Assembly (NCBI RefSeq): GCF_003253735.1
Contig: NZ_QKYW01000011.1
Span: 62,001-126,000, forward strand
Length of the DNA: 64,000 nucleotides
Direction of reading: 5' to 3'
Source: Pseudomonas sp. URMO17WK12:I2
GTDB lineage: Bacteria > Pseudomonadota > Gammaproteobacteria > Pseudomonadales > Pseudomonadaceae
Below are positions 8,640 to 17,990 of the stretch, one piece after another. How positions within the stretch are numbered: position 1 is the first letter of the stretch; each line of letters begins with the position of its first letter. Under the pieces are notes generated by a model, which saw nothing but the letters and a program-made list of their open reading frames with translations, was not told where the DNA came from and ran no database searches. Position numbers and translations under genes: made by a program.

Positions 8640-9431
8640 ATGGTGGAGAATCTGCGTATGCCTGGCTTGCCTCCGGTGGAGGAAATGAAGGATGAAGTGG
8701 TGCTGGCCGAAGTGCACGATGCCTTTGGCGTGATCCGCGTGGTGGAAATTGGCGAATACCGCTTTCTCGAGTTCGGTGAGGCGATTGAGCAGAGCTGCGT
8801 TTTCACGGCCGACCCGAGCTGGCTGGAATACGATTACACCCGCGCCATGTTCGTCGGCGCGCTGTGCCATGAGGCGCCCGAGACCGCACTGTTTCTCGGC
8901 CTGGGTGCCGGTAACCTGACCCAGGCATGCCTCAAGTTCCTGCCGCTCGAGGACGTCGAGACCATCGAGCTGCGCCCCGACGTGCCGCGCCTGGCCATGC
9001 AGTACCTGGGCCTGGAAGACGACCCGCGCCTGACCATGCGCATCGGTGACGCCATGGAACTGCTGCCCAGCGCGGAAAGTGCCGACCTGATCTTCGTCGA
9101 CCTGTATACCGATACCGGCCCCGGCGTTGGCCACCTGGCCTGGCGTTTTCTCGATGACTGCCGGGCCAAGCTCAACCCCGGTGGTTGGCTGATCATCAAC
9201 CAGTGGGCCGGAGATGATGGCAAGCCGCTGGGCGCCGCACTGCTGCGCGGCCTCTATCATCGCCATTACTGGGAATGCCCGGTGGTGGAGGGCAACGTGG
9301 TGGTGCTGGTACCTGCCGAGCTGGATCAGCAGTTCGATCGCGAAGCGGTGAGCAGGCGTGCCGAAGCTCTGGAGGCGCGGCTCGGTTACTCCCTGCAGCC
9401 CTTGATCAACGCCGTACGCATGGCCAGCTAG
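8640..9431 (+). CDS. Spermidine synthase-like (polyamine aminopropyltransferase family) protein
   Basis: The 263-residue protein has a Rossmann methyltransferase-like fold with FLGLGAGNLTQ as the nucleotide-binding loop, ETIELRPDV as the acidic second strand, and ADLIFVDLY. These are typical of the spermidine-synthase-like family. Many members lack true polyamine activity, so the substrate is uncertain. The start is placed at ATG 8640 after GGGGAAGG. The ATGs at 8658 and 8688 are alternatives. It is transcribed divergently from DAHP synthase. Confidence 0.75.
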   Translation: MVENLRMPGLPPVEEMKDEVVLAEVHDAFGVIRVVEIGEYRFLEFGEAIEQSCVFTADPSWLEYDYTRAMFVGALCHEAPETALFLGLGAGNLTQACLKFLPLEDVETIELRPDVPRLAMQYLGLEDDPRLTMRIGDAMELLPSAESADLIFVDLYTDTGPGVGHLAWRFLDDCRAKLNPGGWLIINQWAGDDGKPLGAALLRGLYHRHYWECPVVEGNVVVLVPAELDQQFDREAVSRRAEALEARLGYSLQPLINAVRMAS

Positions 9432-9544
9432 CCTGGAATTAACCGGACGTGGTGCTGTCCTTTTAGGGCCTCGAGCGTTCCGCGCAGCCCTTTGCGGCCT
9501 GGCTGAACCTCGACCCCAGCAGTCCATCGCGACGGAGCCCAGCC

Positions 9545-9943
9545 ATGCACGACCAAGACCTGCCCACCCTGTACCGTGCCTACATCGAGTGCCTCAATCG
9601 GCAGGACTGGGCGAACCTCGGACAGTTCGTTCACGAGGATGTGGTGCATAACGGGCGGCGGCTGGGGCTCGACGGCTACCGCGAGATGCTCGAACGCGAC
9701 TACCAGGAGATTCCCGACCTGCAGTTCAACATCCGCCTGCTGACCTGCGAGGAGTCGATGGTTGCCTGCCGCCTGGATTTTCACTGCACGCCGAAAGGCC
9801 GCTTTCTCGATCTGCCGGTCAATGGCCGCAAAGTGGCGTTCAGCGAGAACGTGTTCTACGCCTTTCGTGATGGCAAGGTCGCCGAAGTCTGGTCAGTGGT
9901 CGACAAGGCGGCGATCGAGGCGCAGCTCGCCAGCAGAGTCTGA
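9545..9943 (+). CDS. SnoaL-like (NTF2-fold) ester cyclase family protein
   Basis: A 132-residue single-domain protein with an alpha+beta-barrel NTF2-like fold. An N-terminal helix (LPTLYRAYIECLN), a conserved His/Asp-containing strand (FVHEDVVHNG) and a C-terminal FRDGKVAEVWSVVD strand match the SnoaL-like family. That family includes polyketide cyclases but also many proteins of unknown role in bacteria without polyketides. The ATG follows GGAGCCC. No adjacent gene suggests a substrate. Confidence 0.7.
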   Translation: MHDQDLPTLYRAYIECLNRQDWANLGQFVHEDVVHNGRRLGLDGYREMLERDYQEIPDLQFNIRLLTCEESMVACRLDFHCTPKGRFLDLPVNGRKVAFSENVFYAFRDGKVAEVWSVVDKAAIEAQLASRV

Positions 9944-10269
9944 CCGGTCGATCAGACGGTGCGGCACAATGTCGCTAGGCGGCTGCGGCTTGCCGTTTAG
10001 CGATTTTATTGTGTGAAAAAGCGCACACGTCTGTATGAATTCCGGTATAGTACGCGCCGGCCAATTCATGGCCACGTTCAAGTAGTGCAACTCGCCCGGA
10101 AGCTATTTTCGGCAGCCAGTCCGCCAAGCGCGGGCTATCTTGACGATTCATTATCACCACAGTTTTCGCAAATTCTCGCCTACATTGCTGCCAGGGTGAC
10201 CCACAAGGTCCTACATGGCATGTGCAGCTTTGGAACATGGGTCTTTGCGGATGCACTAGAGGCAGACCC
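9944..10269 (+). promoter_or_regulatory. Long leader region upstream of the DEAD-box helicase gene
   Basis: These 326 bases hold no convincing gene. A TATAGT hexamer at 10046-10051 is a possible -10 element but lacks a clear -35 at normal spacing. If it is used, the mRNA has an untranslated leader of about 210 nt, as is common for cold-inducible helicase and cspA-type genes. The segment is AT-richer than its surroundings. No clear riboswitch motif was recognised. Confidence 0.35.
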
Positions 10270-11943
10270 ATGACCCAGGAAACCGGCGGCTTCGCCGCAC
10301 TCGGCCTTCACGCCAATATTCTCTCCGCCCTGACCGCTGTCGGCTACGAAGAGCCTTCGCCCATTCAGTACCAGGCCATTCCGGTAATTCTCTCCGGCCA
10401 GGACATGATCGGCCAGGCCCAGACCGGCACCGGCAAGACCGCCGCGTTCGCGCTGCCGATCCTGTCCAAGATCGACCCGGCCAAACGTGAACCCCAGGCG
10501 CTGATTCTGGCACCGACTCGCGAGCTGGCCCTGCAGGTCGCCACCGCGTTCGAAACCTACTCCAAGCAGATGCCCGGCCTGAATGTGGTCGCGGTCTACG
10601 GCGGCGCGCCGATGGGCCCGCAGCTGAAAGCCATTCGCCAGGGCGCACAGGTTATCGTTGCCACCCCGGGCCGTCTGGTCGATCACCTGCGTCGCGACGA
10701 GAAAGTGCTGTCGACCATCCAGTACCTGGTGCTCGACGAAGCAGACGAAATGCTCAAGCTGGGCTTCATGGATGACCTCGAAGTGATCTTCGAAGCCATG
10801 CCGAAAAGCCGTCAGAGCGTGCTGTTCTCCGCGACTCTGCCGCACTCGATCCGCGCCATCGCCGAGAAGCACCTGCGTGAGCCGCAGCACATCAAGATCG
10901 CTGCCAAGACCCAGACCGTCTCGCGTATCGAGCAGGCGCATCTGATGATCCATGCCGATCAGAAGACCAACGCCGTGCTGCGCCTGCTGGAAGTCGAAGA
11001 GTTCGATGCATTGATCGCCTTCGTGCGTACCAAGCAAGCCACTCTGGATCTGGCCAGCGCGCTGGAAGCCAAAGGCTACAAAGCCGCTGCGCTGAACGGC
11101 GACATCGCCCAGAACCAGCGTGAGCGCGTGATCGAGTCCCTCAAGGATGGCCGTCTGGACATCGTTGTCGCGACCGACGTCGCTGCCCGTGGTATCGACG
11201 TGCCGCGCATCACCCACGTATTCAACGTCGACATGCCGTACGACCCGGAGTCCTACGTGCACCGTATCGGCCGTACTGGCCGTGCCGGTCGCGACGGTCG
11301 TGCACTGCTGCTGGTGACGCCGCGTGAGCGTCGCATGCTGCAGGTGATCGAGCGTGTGACTGGTCAGAAGGTTGGCGAGGTCAAGCTGCCGAATGCCCAG
11401 CAAGTGCTGGACGCGCGCATCAAGAAACTCACCAACGGCCTGGCGCCACTGGTGGCCGAAGCCGAAGCCAGCCACGGTGAACTGCTCGACCGCCTGACTG
11501 CCGACATCGGCTGCAGCCCGCGTGCCCTGGCCGCCGCGCTGCTCAAGAAGGTCACCAATGGCCAGTCGCTGGATCTGGCCACTGTCGAGCGCGATCAGCC
11601 GCTGGTGCCGGGTGTCAGTGGTGCGCCGCGTGAGCGTCGTGAGCGTGATGGCGAGCGCAGCGGCGAGCCGCGTGAGCGCCGTGCGCCGATGCCGCTGGGC
11701 GAAGGCCGTGCGCGCTGCCGTACCGCGCTGGGCGCGCGTGATGGCATGGCCGCCAAGAACCTGCTGGGCGCCATCCTCAATGAAGGTGGCCTGGCTCGCG
11801 AAGCGATTGGCCGTATCCAGATCCGCGAGAGCTTCAGCCTCGTGGAGCTGCCGGAAGATGGCCTCGAGCGTCTGCTGACCAAGCTCAAGGACACTCGCGT
11901 TGCCGGCAAGCCGTTGAAGCTGCGTCGCTATCGCGAAGATTGA
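10270..11943 (+). CDS. deaD: ATP-dependent DEAD-box RNA helicase DeaD/CsdA
   Basis: A 557-residue cold-shock and ribosome-assembly RNA helicase. The helicase core (about residues 1-370) contains the Q motif (Phe-7 region, then PSPIQYQAIP), motif I AQTGTGKT, motif II DEAD, motif III SAT, and motif VI HRIGRTGRAGR. A central linker is rich in Arg/Glu (residues about 455-480). The C-terminus carries a DbpA-like RNA-binding domain (GAILNEGGLAREAIGRIQI). The ATG at 10270 gives the usual MTQE start, and the open frame upstream of it is not conserved in kind. A long leader precedes it and a stable hairpin follows. Confidence 0.92.
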   Translation: MTQETGGFAALGLHANILSALTAVGYEEPSPIQYQAIPVILSGQDMIGQAQTGTGKTAAFALPILSKIDPAKREPQALILAPTRELALQVATAFETYSKQMPGLNVVAVYGGAPMGPQLKAIRQGAQVIVATPGRLVDHLRRDEKVLSTIQYLVLDEADEMLKLGFMDDLEVIFEAMPKSRQSVLFSATLPHSIRAIAEKHLREPQHIKIAAKTQTVSRIEQAHLMIHADQKTNAVLRLLEVEEFDALIAFVRTKQATLDLASALEAKGYKAAALNGDIAQNQRERVIESLKDGRLDIVVATDVAARGIDVPRITHVFNVDMPYDPESYVHRIGRTGRAGRDGRALLLVTPRERRMLQVIERVTGQKVGEVKLPNAQQVLDARIKKLTNGLAPLVAEAEASHGELLDRLTADIGCSPRALAAALLKKVTNGQSLDLATVERDQPLVPGVSGAPRERRERDGERSGEPRERRAPMPLGEGRARCRTALGARDGMAAKNLLGAILNEGGLAREAIGRIQIRESFSLVELPEDGLERLLTKLKDTRVAGKPLKLRRYRED

Positions 11944-11963
11944 TCGTTCGTTGCGTACTGATT

Positions 11964-11986
11964 CGGGGGAGCCATGGGCTCCCCCG
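11964..11986 (+). terminator. Stable hairpin after the helicase gene
   Basis: CGGGGGAGCC and GGCTCCCCCG form a perfect 10-bp stem around a 3-nt loop, 20 nt after the deaD stop. No good T-run follows (GAGTCGTGTCT), so it may act as an inefficient terminator or a 3' stabiliser. Confidence 0.5.
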
Positions 11987-12100
11987 AGTCGTGTCTGGGG
12001 GGTGAATGGTCGTGTGCAGTGCGTGCGAGCGGCAACAGCCCCTAGGACGAACACGCCCGCGGCTCTACAATCTGCCGTCCTCGTTCGTGTGATGTGCTGA

Positions 12101-13462
12101 ATGCCTACCTGCCTTGTCCACCCGCTGCCGTATCAGGCCGATCCCGCCGTTTATTTCCAGCTGGTGCGTCAGGCGCCGGGCGCGGTGTTGCTCGATGCGG
12201 GGCGGCCGGCAGCCACGCGTGGGCGTTATGACCTGCTCAGCGCCTGGCCTTTGGCCGAATTGACGCCGCTGCCAGGGGAGACGGGGGCGGTATTTTTCGC
12301 ACGTTTGCGCGACCAGCTGTCGTCTCTGGGCAGAGCCGAGCTGCCTGCTGGTGCCGACCTGCCGTTTGCCGGCGGTCTGCTCGGCTATCTGGCGTACGAT
12401 TTCGGTCGTCGTATCGAAACGCTACCCGAGCAGTCTCGTGACGATCTGGGGCTGGGTGATGCGGTCTTTGGCCTGTATGCCTGGGCGCTGATCAGCGACC
12501 ATCAGGCGCAGACCAGCCAACTGGTGTTTCACCCGTCCTTGCCCGGTGACGAACAGGCGCGCTTGCTGACCCTGTTCGGGCACCCGCCGGCAACGCCTTC
12601 GCAGCCGTTGCCCTTCGCTCTGCTGGGGCGCTTTCACGCTGATATCGAGAAGCATCGGTATGCGGCGGCGATTACCCGAATACAGGCCTATATCGCTGCT
12701 GGCGACTGCTACCAGGTCAATTACGCGCAACGCTTCCAGGCGCGCTATCAGGGCGATCCCTGGCAGGCCTATGGCGCCCTGCGGGCTGCCTGTCCTACGC
12801 CGTTTTCCGGCTACCTGACCCTGCCCGGCGGCGCAGCGCTGCTGAGCCTGTCACCGGAGCGCTTCATCCGGGTCAGTGGTGGCCAGGTGGAGACGCGACC
12901 GATCAAGGGCACGCAGCCACGTGGCCGTGACGAGCAGGAGGATGCCCACAACGCCCAGGTACTGCTCGCCAGTACCAAGGATCGCGCCGAGAATCTGATG
13001 ATCGTCGATCTGTTGCGCAACGATCTGGGACGCAGCTGCCGTATCGGCTCGGTGCGCGTACCGGAGCTGTTCGCCCTGGAGAGCTACCCTAACGTGCACC
13101 ACCTGGTCAGTGCGGTGACCGGGGCGCTGGCGGCTGACAAGGATGCGCTGGACCTGCTGTTGGGTGCCTTTCCGGGTGGCTCCATCACCGGGGCACCGAA
13201 GATCCGCTCGATGCAGATCATCGACGAGCTCGAGCCGACGCGCCGTGGCCCGTATTGCGGTTCGCTGCTGTACCTGGACGTGCGCGGCGAGATGGACAGC
13301 TCCATCGCCATCCGCAGCCTGCTGGCCAAGGGCGGCGTGATCAGTTGCTGGGGCGGCGGCGGTATCGTCGCCGACTCGGCCTGGCAGGCCGAGTATCAGG
13401 AGTCGATCACCAAGGTGCAGGTGCTGCTCAGCACGCTGGAAGGGTTTCAGTCGAAGCGGTAG
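12101..13462 (+). CDS. pabB: Aminodeoxychorismate synthase component I
   Basis: The 453-residue product converts chorismate and ammonia (from PabA) to 4-amino-4-deoxychorismate for folate synthesis. Family motifs are present: an N-terminal anthranilate-synthase-like region, then the chorismate-binding domain with PIKGTQPRGRD, GGSITGAPKIRSMQIIDELE and GGGIVADS. Length matches PabB rather than TrpE. The 3' end overlaps the convergent dioxygenase gene by 16 nt. Confidence 0.9.
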   Translation: MPTCLVHPLPYQADPAVYFQLVRQAPGAVLLDAGRPAATRGRYDLLSAWPLAELTPLPGETGAVFFARLRDQLSSLGRAELPAGADLPFAGGLLGYLAYDFGRRIETLPEQSRDDLGLGDAVFGLYAWALISDHQAQTSQLVFHPSLPGDEQARLLTLFGHPPATPSQPLPFALLGRFHADIEKHRYAAAITRIQAYIAAGDCYQVNYAQRFQARYQGDPWQAYGALRAACPTPFSGYLTLPGGAALLSLSPERFIRVSGGQVETRPIKGTQPRGRDEQEDAHNAQVLLASTKDRAENLMIVDLLRNDLGRSCRIGSVRVPELFALESYPNVHHLVSAVTGALAADKDALDLLLGAFPGGSITGAPKIRSMQIIDELEPTRRGPYCGSLLYLDVRGEMDSSIAIRSLLAKGGVISCWGGGGIVADSAWQAEYQESITKVQVLLSTLEGFQSKR

Positions 13463-14214
13463 ATGTCCATGCCGAGGGCGCCCAGGGTGAAACCCTGGTG
13501 CTCGATGGCAAATGTGCTGCCGGCGCCGCGGGCGAAGAACAGCGGCAACAGATGCTCATCACTGGGGTGATTGCGCTGCGCGTATGGGGCTTGGCGGCGG
13601 TAGTCGAGCAGCGCGGCCAGGTCGTCCTCTTGCAGCCGCTCGACCATCCAGTCACGAAATTCCAGCGCCCAGGGCGCTGCTTCGTCGCCGCTTGAGCGCC
13701 AGTCCAGCTCGCCCAGGTTGTGGGTGATGCTGCCCGAGCCGATCAGCAGCACGTTCTGCTCCCGCAGCGCGGCCAGCGCCTCGCCTACGCGTACTTGCAG
13801 GCCGGGGCCCTGGCGGCTGGGCAGGGAAACCTGTACCACCGGGAGGTCGGCTTCGGGGTAGAGCAGCGACAGCGGCACCCAGCTGCCATGATCGAAAGGG
13901 CGGCGATCATCGGTGTTGGCGGCGAGGCCCGCGGCCTGCAGGCGCTGTACGATGTCGTTGGCCAGTTGCGGGCTGCCGGGCGCCGGGTACTGCACCTGAT
14001 AAAGCTCGGCGGGGAAGCCGCCGAAGTCGTGCCAGGTTTGCGGCTGGGCGTTGCTCATCACCCGCAGCGCTTCGCTTTCCCAGTGGGCCGAGACCACCAC
14101 GATGGCGTCCGGCCGCTGCAGCTTGGCGGCGATGCGGGCCAAGGCTGGGCCGCTGGCGCCGGGTTGCAGGGCAAGCATGGGCGAACCGTGGGAAATGAAC
14201 AGGCTGGGCTGCAT
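13447..14214 (-). CDS. ygiD: Class III extradiol (4,5-DOPA-type) dioxygenase
   Basis: A 255-residue enzyme of the DODA/LigB-type family, which opens catechol rings using non-haem iron or zinc. The first metal-ligand motif SHGSPMLAL is at residues 8-16, SAHWES contributes a second His, and GSGSITHNLGEL a third. Matches E. coli YgiD-like proteins in size. The bacterial role is poorly defined. It is convergent with pabB and divergent from tpm. Confidence 0.85.
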   Translation of the reverse strand: MQPSLFISHGSPMLALQPGASGPALARIAAKLQRPDAIVVVSAHWESEALRVMSNAQPQTWHDFGGFPAELYQVQYPAPGSPQLANDIVQRLQAAGLAANTDDRRPFDHGSWVPLSLLYPEADLPVVQVSLPSRQGPGLQVRVGEALAALREQNVLLIGSGSITHNLGELDWRSSGDEAAPWALEFRDWMVERLQEDDLAALLDYRRQAPYAQRNHPSDEHLLPLFFARGAGSTFAIEHQGFTLGALGMDIYRFD

Positions 14215-14319
14215 GATGTTCTCCAGATGATGGTGTCATGATCTATCAGGCAAGTTGGCCTAACAACGGCTAAAGTCTGCTCGGTGTTATCTGTTTTCTT
14301 GATGGCTTGGGGGAAAGAC

Positions 14320-14970
14320 ATGCAGGAATCATTCTGGCTACAACGCTGGCATGCCAATCAGATCGGCTTTCATGCCCGCCAGGTCAATGGCCTGCTGCAG
14401 CGGCTCTGGCCGGCGGTGGCCGGGTCGAGCGACGCCGCCGTGCTGGTGCCGCTGTGCGGCAAGAGCCTGGATATCGCCTGGTTGGCGGCGCGTGGCCACA
14501 GGGTCATCGGTGTCGAGCTGGCCGAGGTGGCGGTCGCGGCCTTCTTTGCCGAGCAGGGCGTAGAGCCGGTGATAAGCGAGGAGGGCGCTTTCAAGGTCTA
14601 TCGCCATGGGGGTGTGGAGTTGCTCTGCGGCGATTTCTTCGCACTCGAGGCTCGGCAACTGCAGAACTGCGCCTTGTTCTACGACCGGGCTGCGCTGATC
14701 GCGCTGCCGGCTGAAATGCGCGAGCGCTACGTCAGCCATCTCAGTAGCGTGCTGCCCGCTGGCAGCAAAGGCTTGCTGGTGACGCTGGATTACGACCAGG
14801 CGTTGATGGACGGGCCGCCATTCTCCGTCAGCGATGCCGAAGTGCAGGGTTGGTCCGGCAGGGTGTGGCGCAGTGAGCTGCTGGAAAGTCAGGATGCGCT
14901 GGAGCCGCGATTCGAGGCGCGCGGTCTTAGCTACATGAACGAGCGCGCTTACCGTCTGCAGCTACCTTGA
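14320..14970 (+). CDS. tpm: Thiopurine S-methyltransferase
   Basis: The 216-residue SAM-dependent enzyme methylates thiopurines and, in Pseudomonas, can methylate selenium and tellurium compounds. Typical features are the N-terminal WLQRWHANQIGFH, the SAM-binding stretch VLVPLCGKSLDI, and a YDRAALIALP motif. The ATG at 14320 follows GGGGGAAAG. Earlier in-frame starts are not needed for homology. It is convergent with htpX across a shared terminator. Confidence 0.9.
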   Translation: MQESFWLQRWHANQIGFHARQVNGLLQRLWPAVAGSSDAAVLVPLCGKSLDIAWLAARGHRVIGVELAEVAVAAFFAEQGVEPVISEEGAFKVYRHGGVELLCGDFFALEARQLQNCALFYDRAALIALPAEMRERYVSHLSSVLPAGSKGLLVTLDYDQALMDGPPFSVSDAEVQGWSGRVWRSELLESQDALEPRFEARGLSYMNERAYRLQLP

Positions 14971-14987
14971 GCGGGGTGATAGGCATG

Positions 14988-15015
14988 AAAAAGGCGACCC
15001 TAGGGTCGCCTTCTT
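14988..15015. terminator. Bidirectional terminator between tpm and htpX
   Basis: The palindrome AAGGCGACCC/TAGGGTCGCCTT is flanked by an A-run on the left and a CTTT run on the right, so it can terminate transcription from either side of the convergent genes. Confidence 0.8.
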
Positions 15016-15029
15016 TACGTGTGCTGCGA

Positions 15030-15902
15030 TCAGCTCAGGCGGCGTAGGGCTTCGATACGCTCTTCCAGTGGCGGGTGGGTCATCAGCAGGCCGGCCAGGC
15101 CGTTCTTCAGGCCACCGTTGATGCCGAAGGCGGTCAGGCTGTCGGGCATCTGCACCGGCACGCCCTGTTCGGCACGCAGGCGCTGCAGGGCGGCGATCAT
15201 CGCCCCCTTGCCGGCCAGGCGTGCACCGGCTTCGTCGGCCTTGTACTCGCGTTTGCGCGAGAACCACATGACGATGATGCTGGCCAGGATACCGAGCACC
15301 AGTTCGGCGAAGATGGTCGCCACGAAGTAGCCGATGCCGTGGCCGCCTTCGTTCTTGAGGATCGCCTTGTCGACGAAGTTGCCGAAGATGCGTGCGAAGA
15401 ACATCACGAAGGTGTTCACCACGCCCTGGATCAGCGCCAGGGTGACCATGTCGCCATTGGCCACGTGGCCGATCTCGTGGGCCAGCACGGCGCGCACTTC
15501 ATCGGGCGAGAAGCGCTCGAGCAGGCCCTGGCTGACGGCGACCAGCGCGTCGTTCTTGTTCCAGCCGGTGGCGAAGGCGTTGGACTCGTAAGCCGGGAAG
15601 ATACCCACTTCCGGCATCTTGATGCCGGCATCGCGTGACAGCTCTTCAACGGTCTGCAGCAGCCACTGCTCGTGGCGTGTACGCGGTTGGGTGATGATTT
15701 CGGTACCGGTGCTCATCTTCGCCATCCATTTGGACAGGAAGAGCGAGATCAGCGAGCCGGCAAAACCAAAGACGGCGCAGAAGATCAGCAGGCTGCCGTG
15801 GTTCTGGCCGGTGAAGCGATCAACCCCCAGCAGTTTGAGGGTGATGCTGGCGATAACCAGTACCGCCAAGTTGGTAGCCAGGAACAACATAATGCGCATC
15901 AT
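15030..15902 (-). CDS. htpX: Membrane zinc metalloprotease HtpX
   Basis: A 290-residue inner-membrane protease that degrades misfolded membrane proteins with FtsH. Two N-terminal transmembrane helices (about residues 4-25 and 36-56) are followed by the zincin motif HEIGH at 142-146, whose two His residues and Glu make up the catalytic centre. Two further hydrophobic helices follow (about 155-205). The start gives the standard MMRIMLFLATN sequence. Confidence 0.95.
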   Translation of the reverse strand: MMRIMLFLATNLAVLVIASITLKLLGVDRFTGQNHGSLLIFCAVFGFAGSLISLFLSKWMAKMSTGTEIITQPRTRHEQWLLQTVEELSRDAGIKMPEVGIFPAYESNAFATGWNKNDALVAVSQGLLERFSPDEVRAVLAHEIGHVANGDMVTLALIQGVVNTFVMFFARIFGNFVDKAILKNEGGHGIGYFVATIFAELVLGILASIIVMWFSRKREYKADEAGARLAGKGAMIAALQRLRAEQGVPVQMPDSLTAFGINGGLKNGLAGLLMTHPPLEERIEALRRLS

Positions 15903-16130
15903 GGTGTGAAACGACTCCTCACGGGAAATACAGGCTCAATACGGCGGCTATATAAGGGCTCGCCCTGTGGCTATTCAACCGAGTCACTATTTCAAACTGT
16001 GTCGCCTGGCCCGTCCGCTGCGAACGGTTGAGCATCGGCGCCAACGCTTAGATGGGCTTTTTCGCGTTTATTTCAATCGTGGCCGAGAAAAACCGCCGCT
16101 ATTGCGGCACGGCCGGCGGGTGGTCCACGC

Positions 16131-16580
16131 TCAGCAAGGCGCAGCTGGGCGCTGTTCGAACAGCTGGCGAGTCAGCCGCGCAATCCGTTCACCATGTTGC
16201 TGGGCGAGGGCGTCGCGCAATTGAAAGGCCAGGGTCGCCTGCACCCGATCCACCGCTGGCGGTAACGCTTCGCCGTCGTTGACCGCCCGGGGAATACCGC
16301 GTGACAAGCGCAGGAAGCCCTTTTCGGTGAGTACCGCCTGATCGAGGGCGTCGTAACCGATGGTGGATTCATAGCGCAGGTAGCCCTCGTCAGCCAGCCA
16401 CAGCAGCGCGCCCAGGCAGGCCTGGTGGCGTTTGCTCGGCAAGCCGAACTCGTCCGGCTCTTCGCGGCCGATCAGGTCTTCCACGTACAGCGACGCTTTG
16501 CGCGGAAAGGCCTGGTAGAGCATCAGCAAGCCGCTGGCGGCGTCCTTGTAGAAGTCGTCTATCTGCAGGTCCATGGGCAC
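16131..16580 (-). CDS. Conserved hypothetical protein next to alaA and htpX
   Basis: A 149-residue soluble protein without a signal or membrane helix. Predicted mostly alpha-helical. The segment GALLWLADEGYLRYESTIGYDALDQAVLT looks like a winged-helix fold, so a DNA- or protein-binding role is possible. In P. aeruginosa a similarly sized unknown gene lies between the alaA-like gene and htpX (from memory), so this is a core gene. It could also start at the Met two codons downstream (16574). Function unknown. Confidence 0.65.
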   Translation of the reverse strand: MPMDLQIDDFYKDAASGLLMLYQAFPRKASLYVEDLIGREEPDEFGLPSKRHQACLGALLWLADEGYLRYESTIGYDALDQAVLTEKGFLRLSRGIPRAVNDGEALPPAVDRVQATLAFQLRDALAQQHGERIARLTRQLFEQRPAAPC

Positions 16581-16632
16581 GTGCTCTGGCGGGAGAGGCG
16601 GATGCCCGGGTAGGCATCCGCGTTGGCGAGGG

Positions 16633-17844
16633 TTACTGGCGGTAGGTCTTGAGGAAGCTGCCGATGCGACCGATGGCCTGCTCCAGATCGTCGACGCGGG
16701 GCAGGGTGACCACGCGGAAATGGTCCGGCCACGGCCAGTTGAAGGCGGTACCCTGGACGATCAGCAGCTTCTCGGAAAGCAGCAGGTCGAGGACGAACTT
16801 CTCGTCGTTGTGAATCGGGCAGACCTTGGGGTCGATCTTCGGGAAGGCGTACAGCGCGCCCATGGGTTTGACGCAGCTGACGCCGGGAATGTCGTTGAGC
16901 AGCTCCCAGGTGCGGTTGCGCTGTTCCAGCAGACGGCCTTGCGGCAGTACCAGGTCATTGATGCTCTGGTAGCCGCCCAGGGCGGTCTGGATCGCATGCT
17001 GGCTGGGCACGTTGGCGCACAGGCGCATGTTGGCCAGGATGTCGATACCTTCGATGTAGCTCTTCGCGTTGTGCTTGGGGCCGGAAATGATCACCCAGCC
17101 GGAGCGGAAACCGGCCACGCGGTACGACTTGGACAGGCCGTTGAAGGTCAGGCACAGCACGTCCGGCGCCAGGGAGGCGGTGGAGATGTGCTGGGCTTCG
17201 TCGTAGAGGATCTTGTCGTAGATCTCGTCGGAGAAGATCACCAGATTGTGCTGGCGGGCCAGCTCGACGATATCTTCCAGCACCTCGCGCGAATACACGG
17301 CGCCGGTGGGGTTGTTCGGGTTGATCAGCACCAGGGCCTTGGTGTTCGGGGTGATCTTGGCACGCATGTCGGCGATGTCCGGGAACCAGCCGGCCTGCTC
17401 GTCGCACAGGTAATGCACCGGCTTGCCACCGGAGAGCGCCACGGCGGCGGTCCACAGCGGGTAGTCGGGCGCGGGGATCAGCACTTCATCGCCATTGTTG
17501 AGCAGCGCCTGCATGGCCATGACGATCAATTCGGACACGCCGTTGCCCAGGTAGATGTCCTCGATGCCGACACCTTCGATCTGTTTCTGCTGGCAGTACT
17601 GCATCACCGCCTTGCGCGCGCTGAACAGGCCCTTGGAGTCGCTGTAGCCCTGCGCGGTTGGCAGGTTGCGAATCACGTCCTGGAGAATTTCTTCGGGGGC
17701 CTCGAAGCCGAACGGTGCGGGGTTGCCGATGTTCAGCTTGAGGATGCGCTGGCCTTCCTCTTCCAGACGCTTGGCGTGCTTGAGCACCGGGCCGCGAATG
17801 TCGTAACAGACGTTGGCGAGCTTGTTGGATTTGCTGACCTGCAT
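16633..17844 (-). CDS. alaA: PLP-dependent alanine aminotransferase (AlaA-like)
   Basis: A 403-residue class I aminotransferase close to E. coli AlaA/YfbQ, which makes alanine from pyruvate and glutamate. The N-terminus reads VCYDIRGPVLKHAKRLEEEG, followed by NIGNPAPFGF. The cofactor-binding motifs are PNNPTGAVYS and SDEIYDKILYD, the PLP-lysine is in NGLSKSYRVAGFRSGW, and the C-terminal half binds the substrate carboxylate. It is in the same orientation as the downstream hypothetical gene, 52 nt away, and may share its mRNA. Confidence 0.88.
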   Translation of the reverse strand: MQVSKSNKLANVCYDIRGPVLKHAKRLEEEGQRILKLNIGNPAPFGFEAPEEILQDVIRNLPTAQGYSDSKGLFSARKAVMQYCQQKQIEGVGIEDIYLGNGVSELIVMAMQALLNNGDEVLIPAPDYPLWTAAVALSGGKPVHYLCDEQAGWFPDIADMRAKITPNTKALVLINPNNPTGAVYSREVLEDIVELARQHNLVIFSDEIYDKILYDEAQHISTASLAPDVLCLTFNGLSKSYRVAGFRSGWVIISGPKHNAKSYIEGIDILANMRLCANVPSQHAIQTALGGYQSINDLVLPQGRLLEQRNRTWELLNDIPGVSCVKPMGALYAFPKIDPKVCPIHNDEKFVLDLLLSEKLLIVQGTAFNWPWPDHFRVVTLPRVDDLEQAIGRIGSFLKTYRQ

Positions 17845-17990
17845 GGTGAAAAATCCCGAATCGAAGAAGGGCGGCCTGCAATGGGCCGAGGCGGCACGAG
17901 CCGTGGCGGGTTGAGGTGTGGAATCATACGTGTCAGCCTGAGTCGGGCAAAGATACAGATAGGGCTTTTTTATCCCGAGGAGGACGGCCT

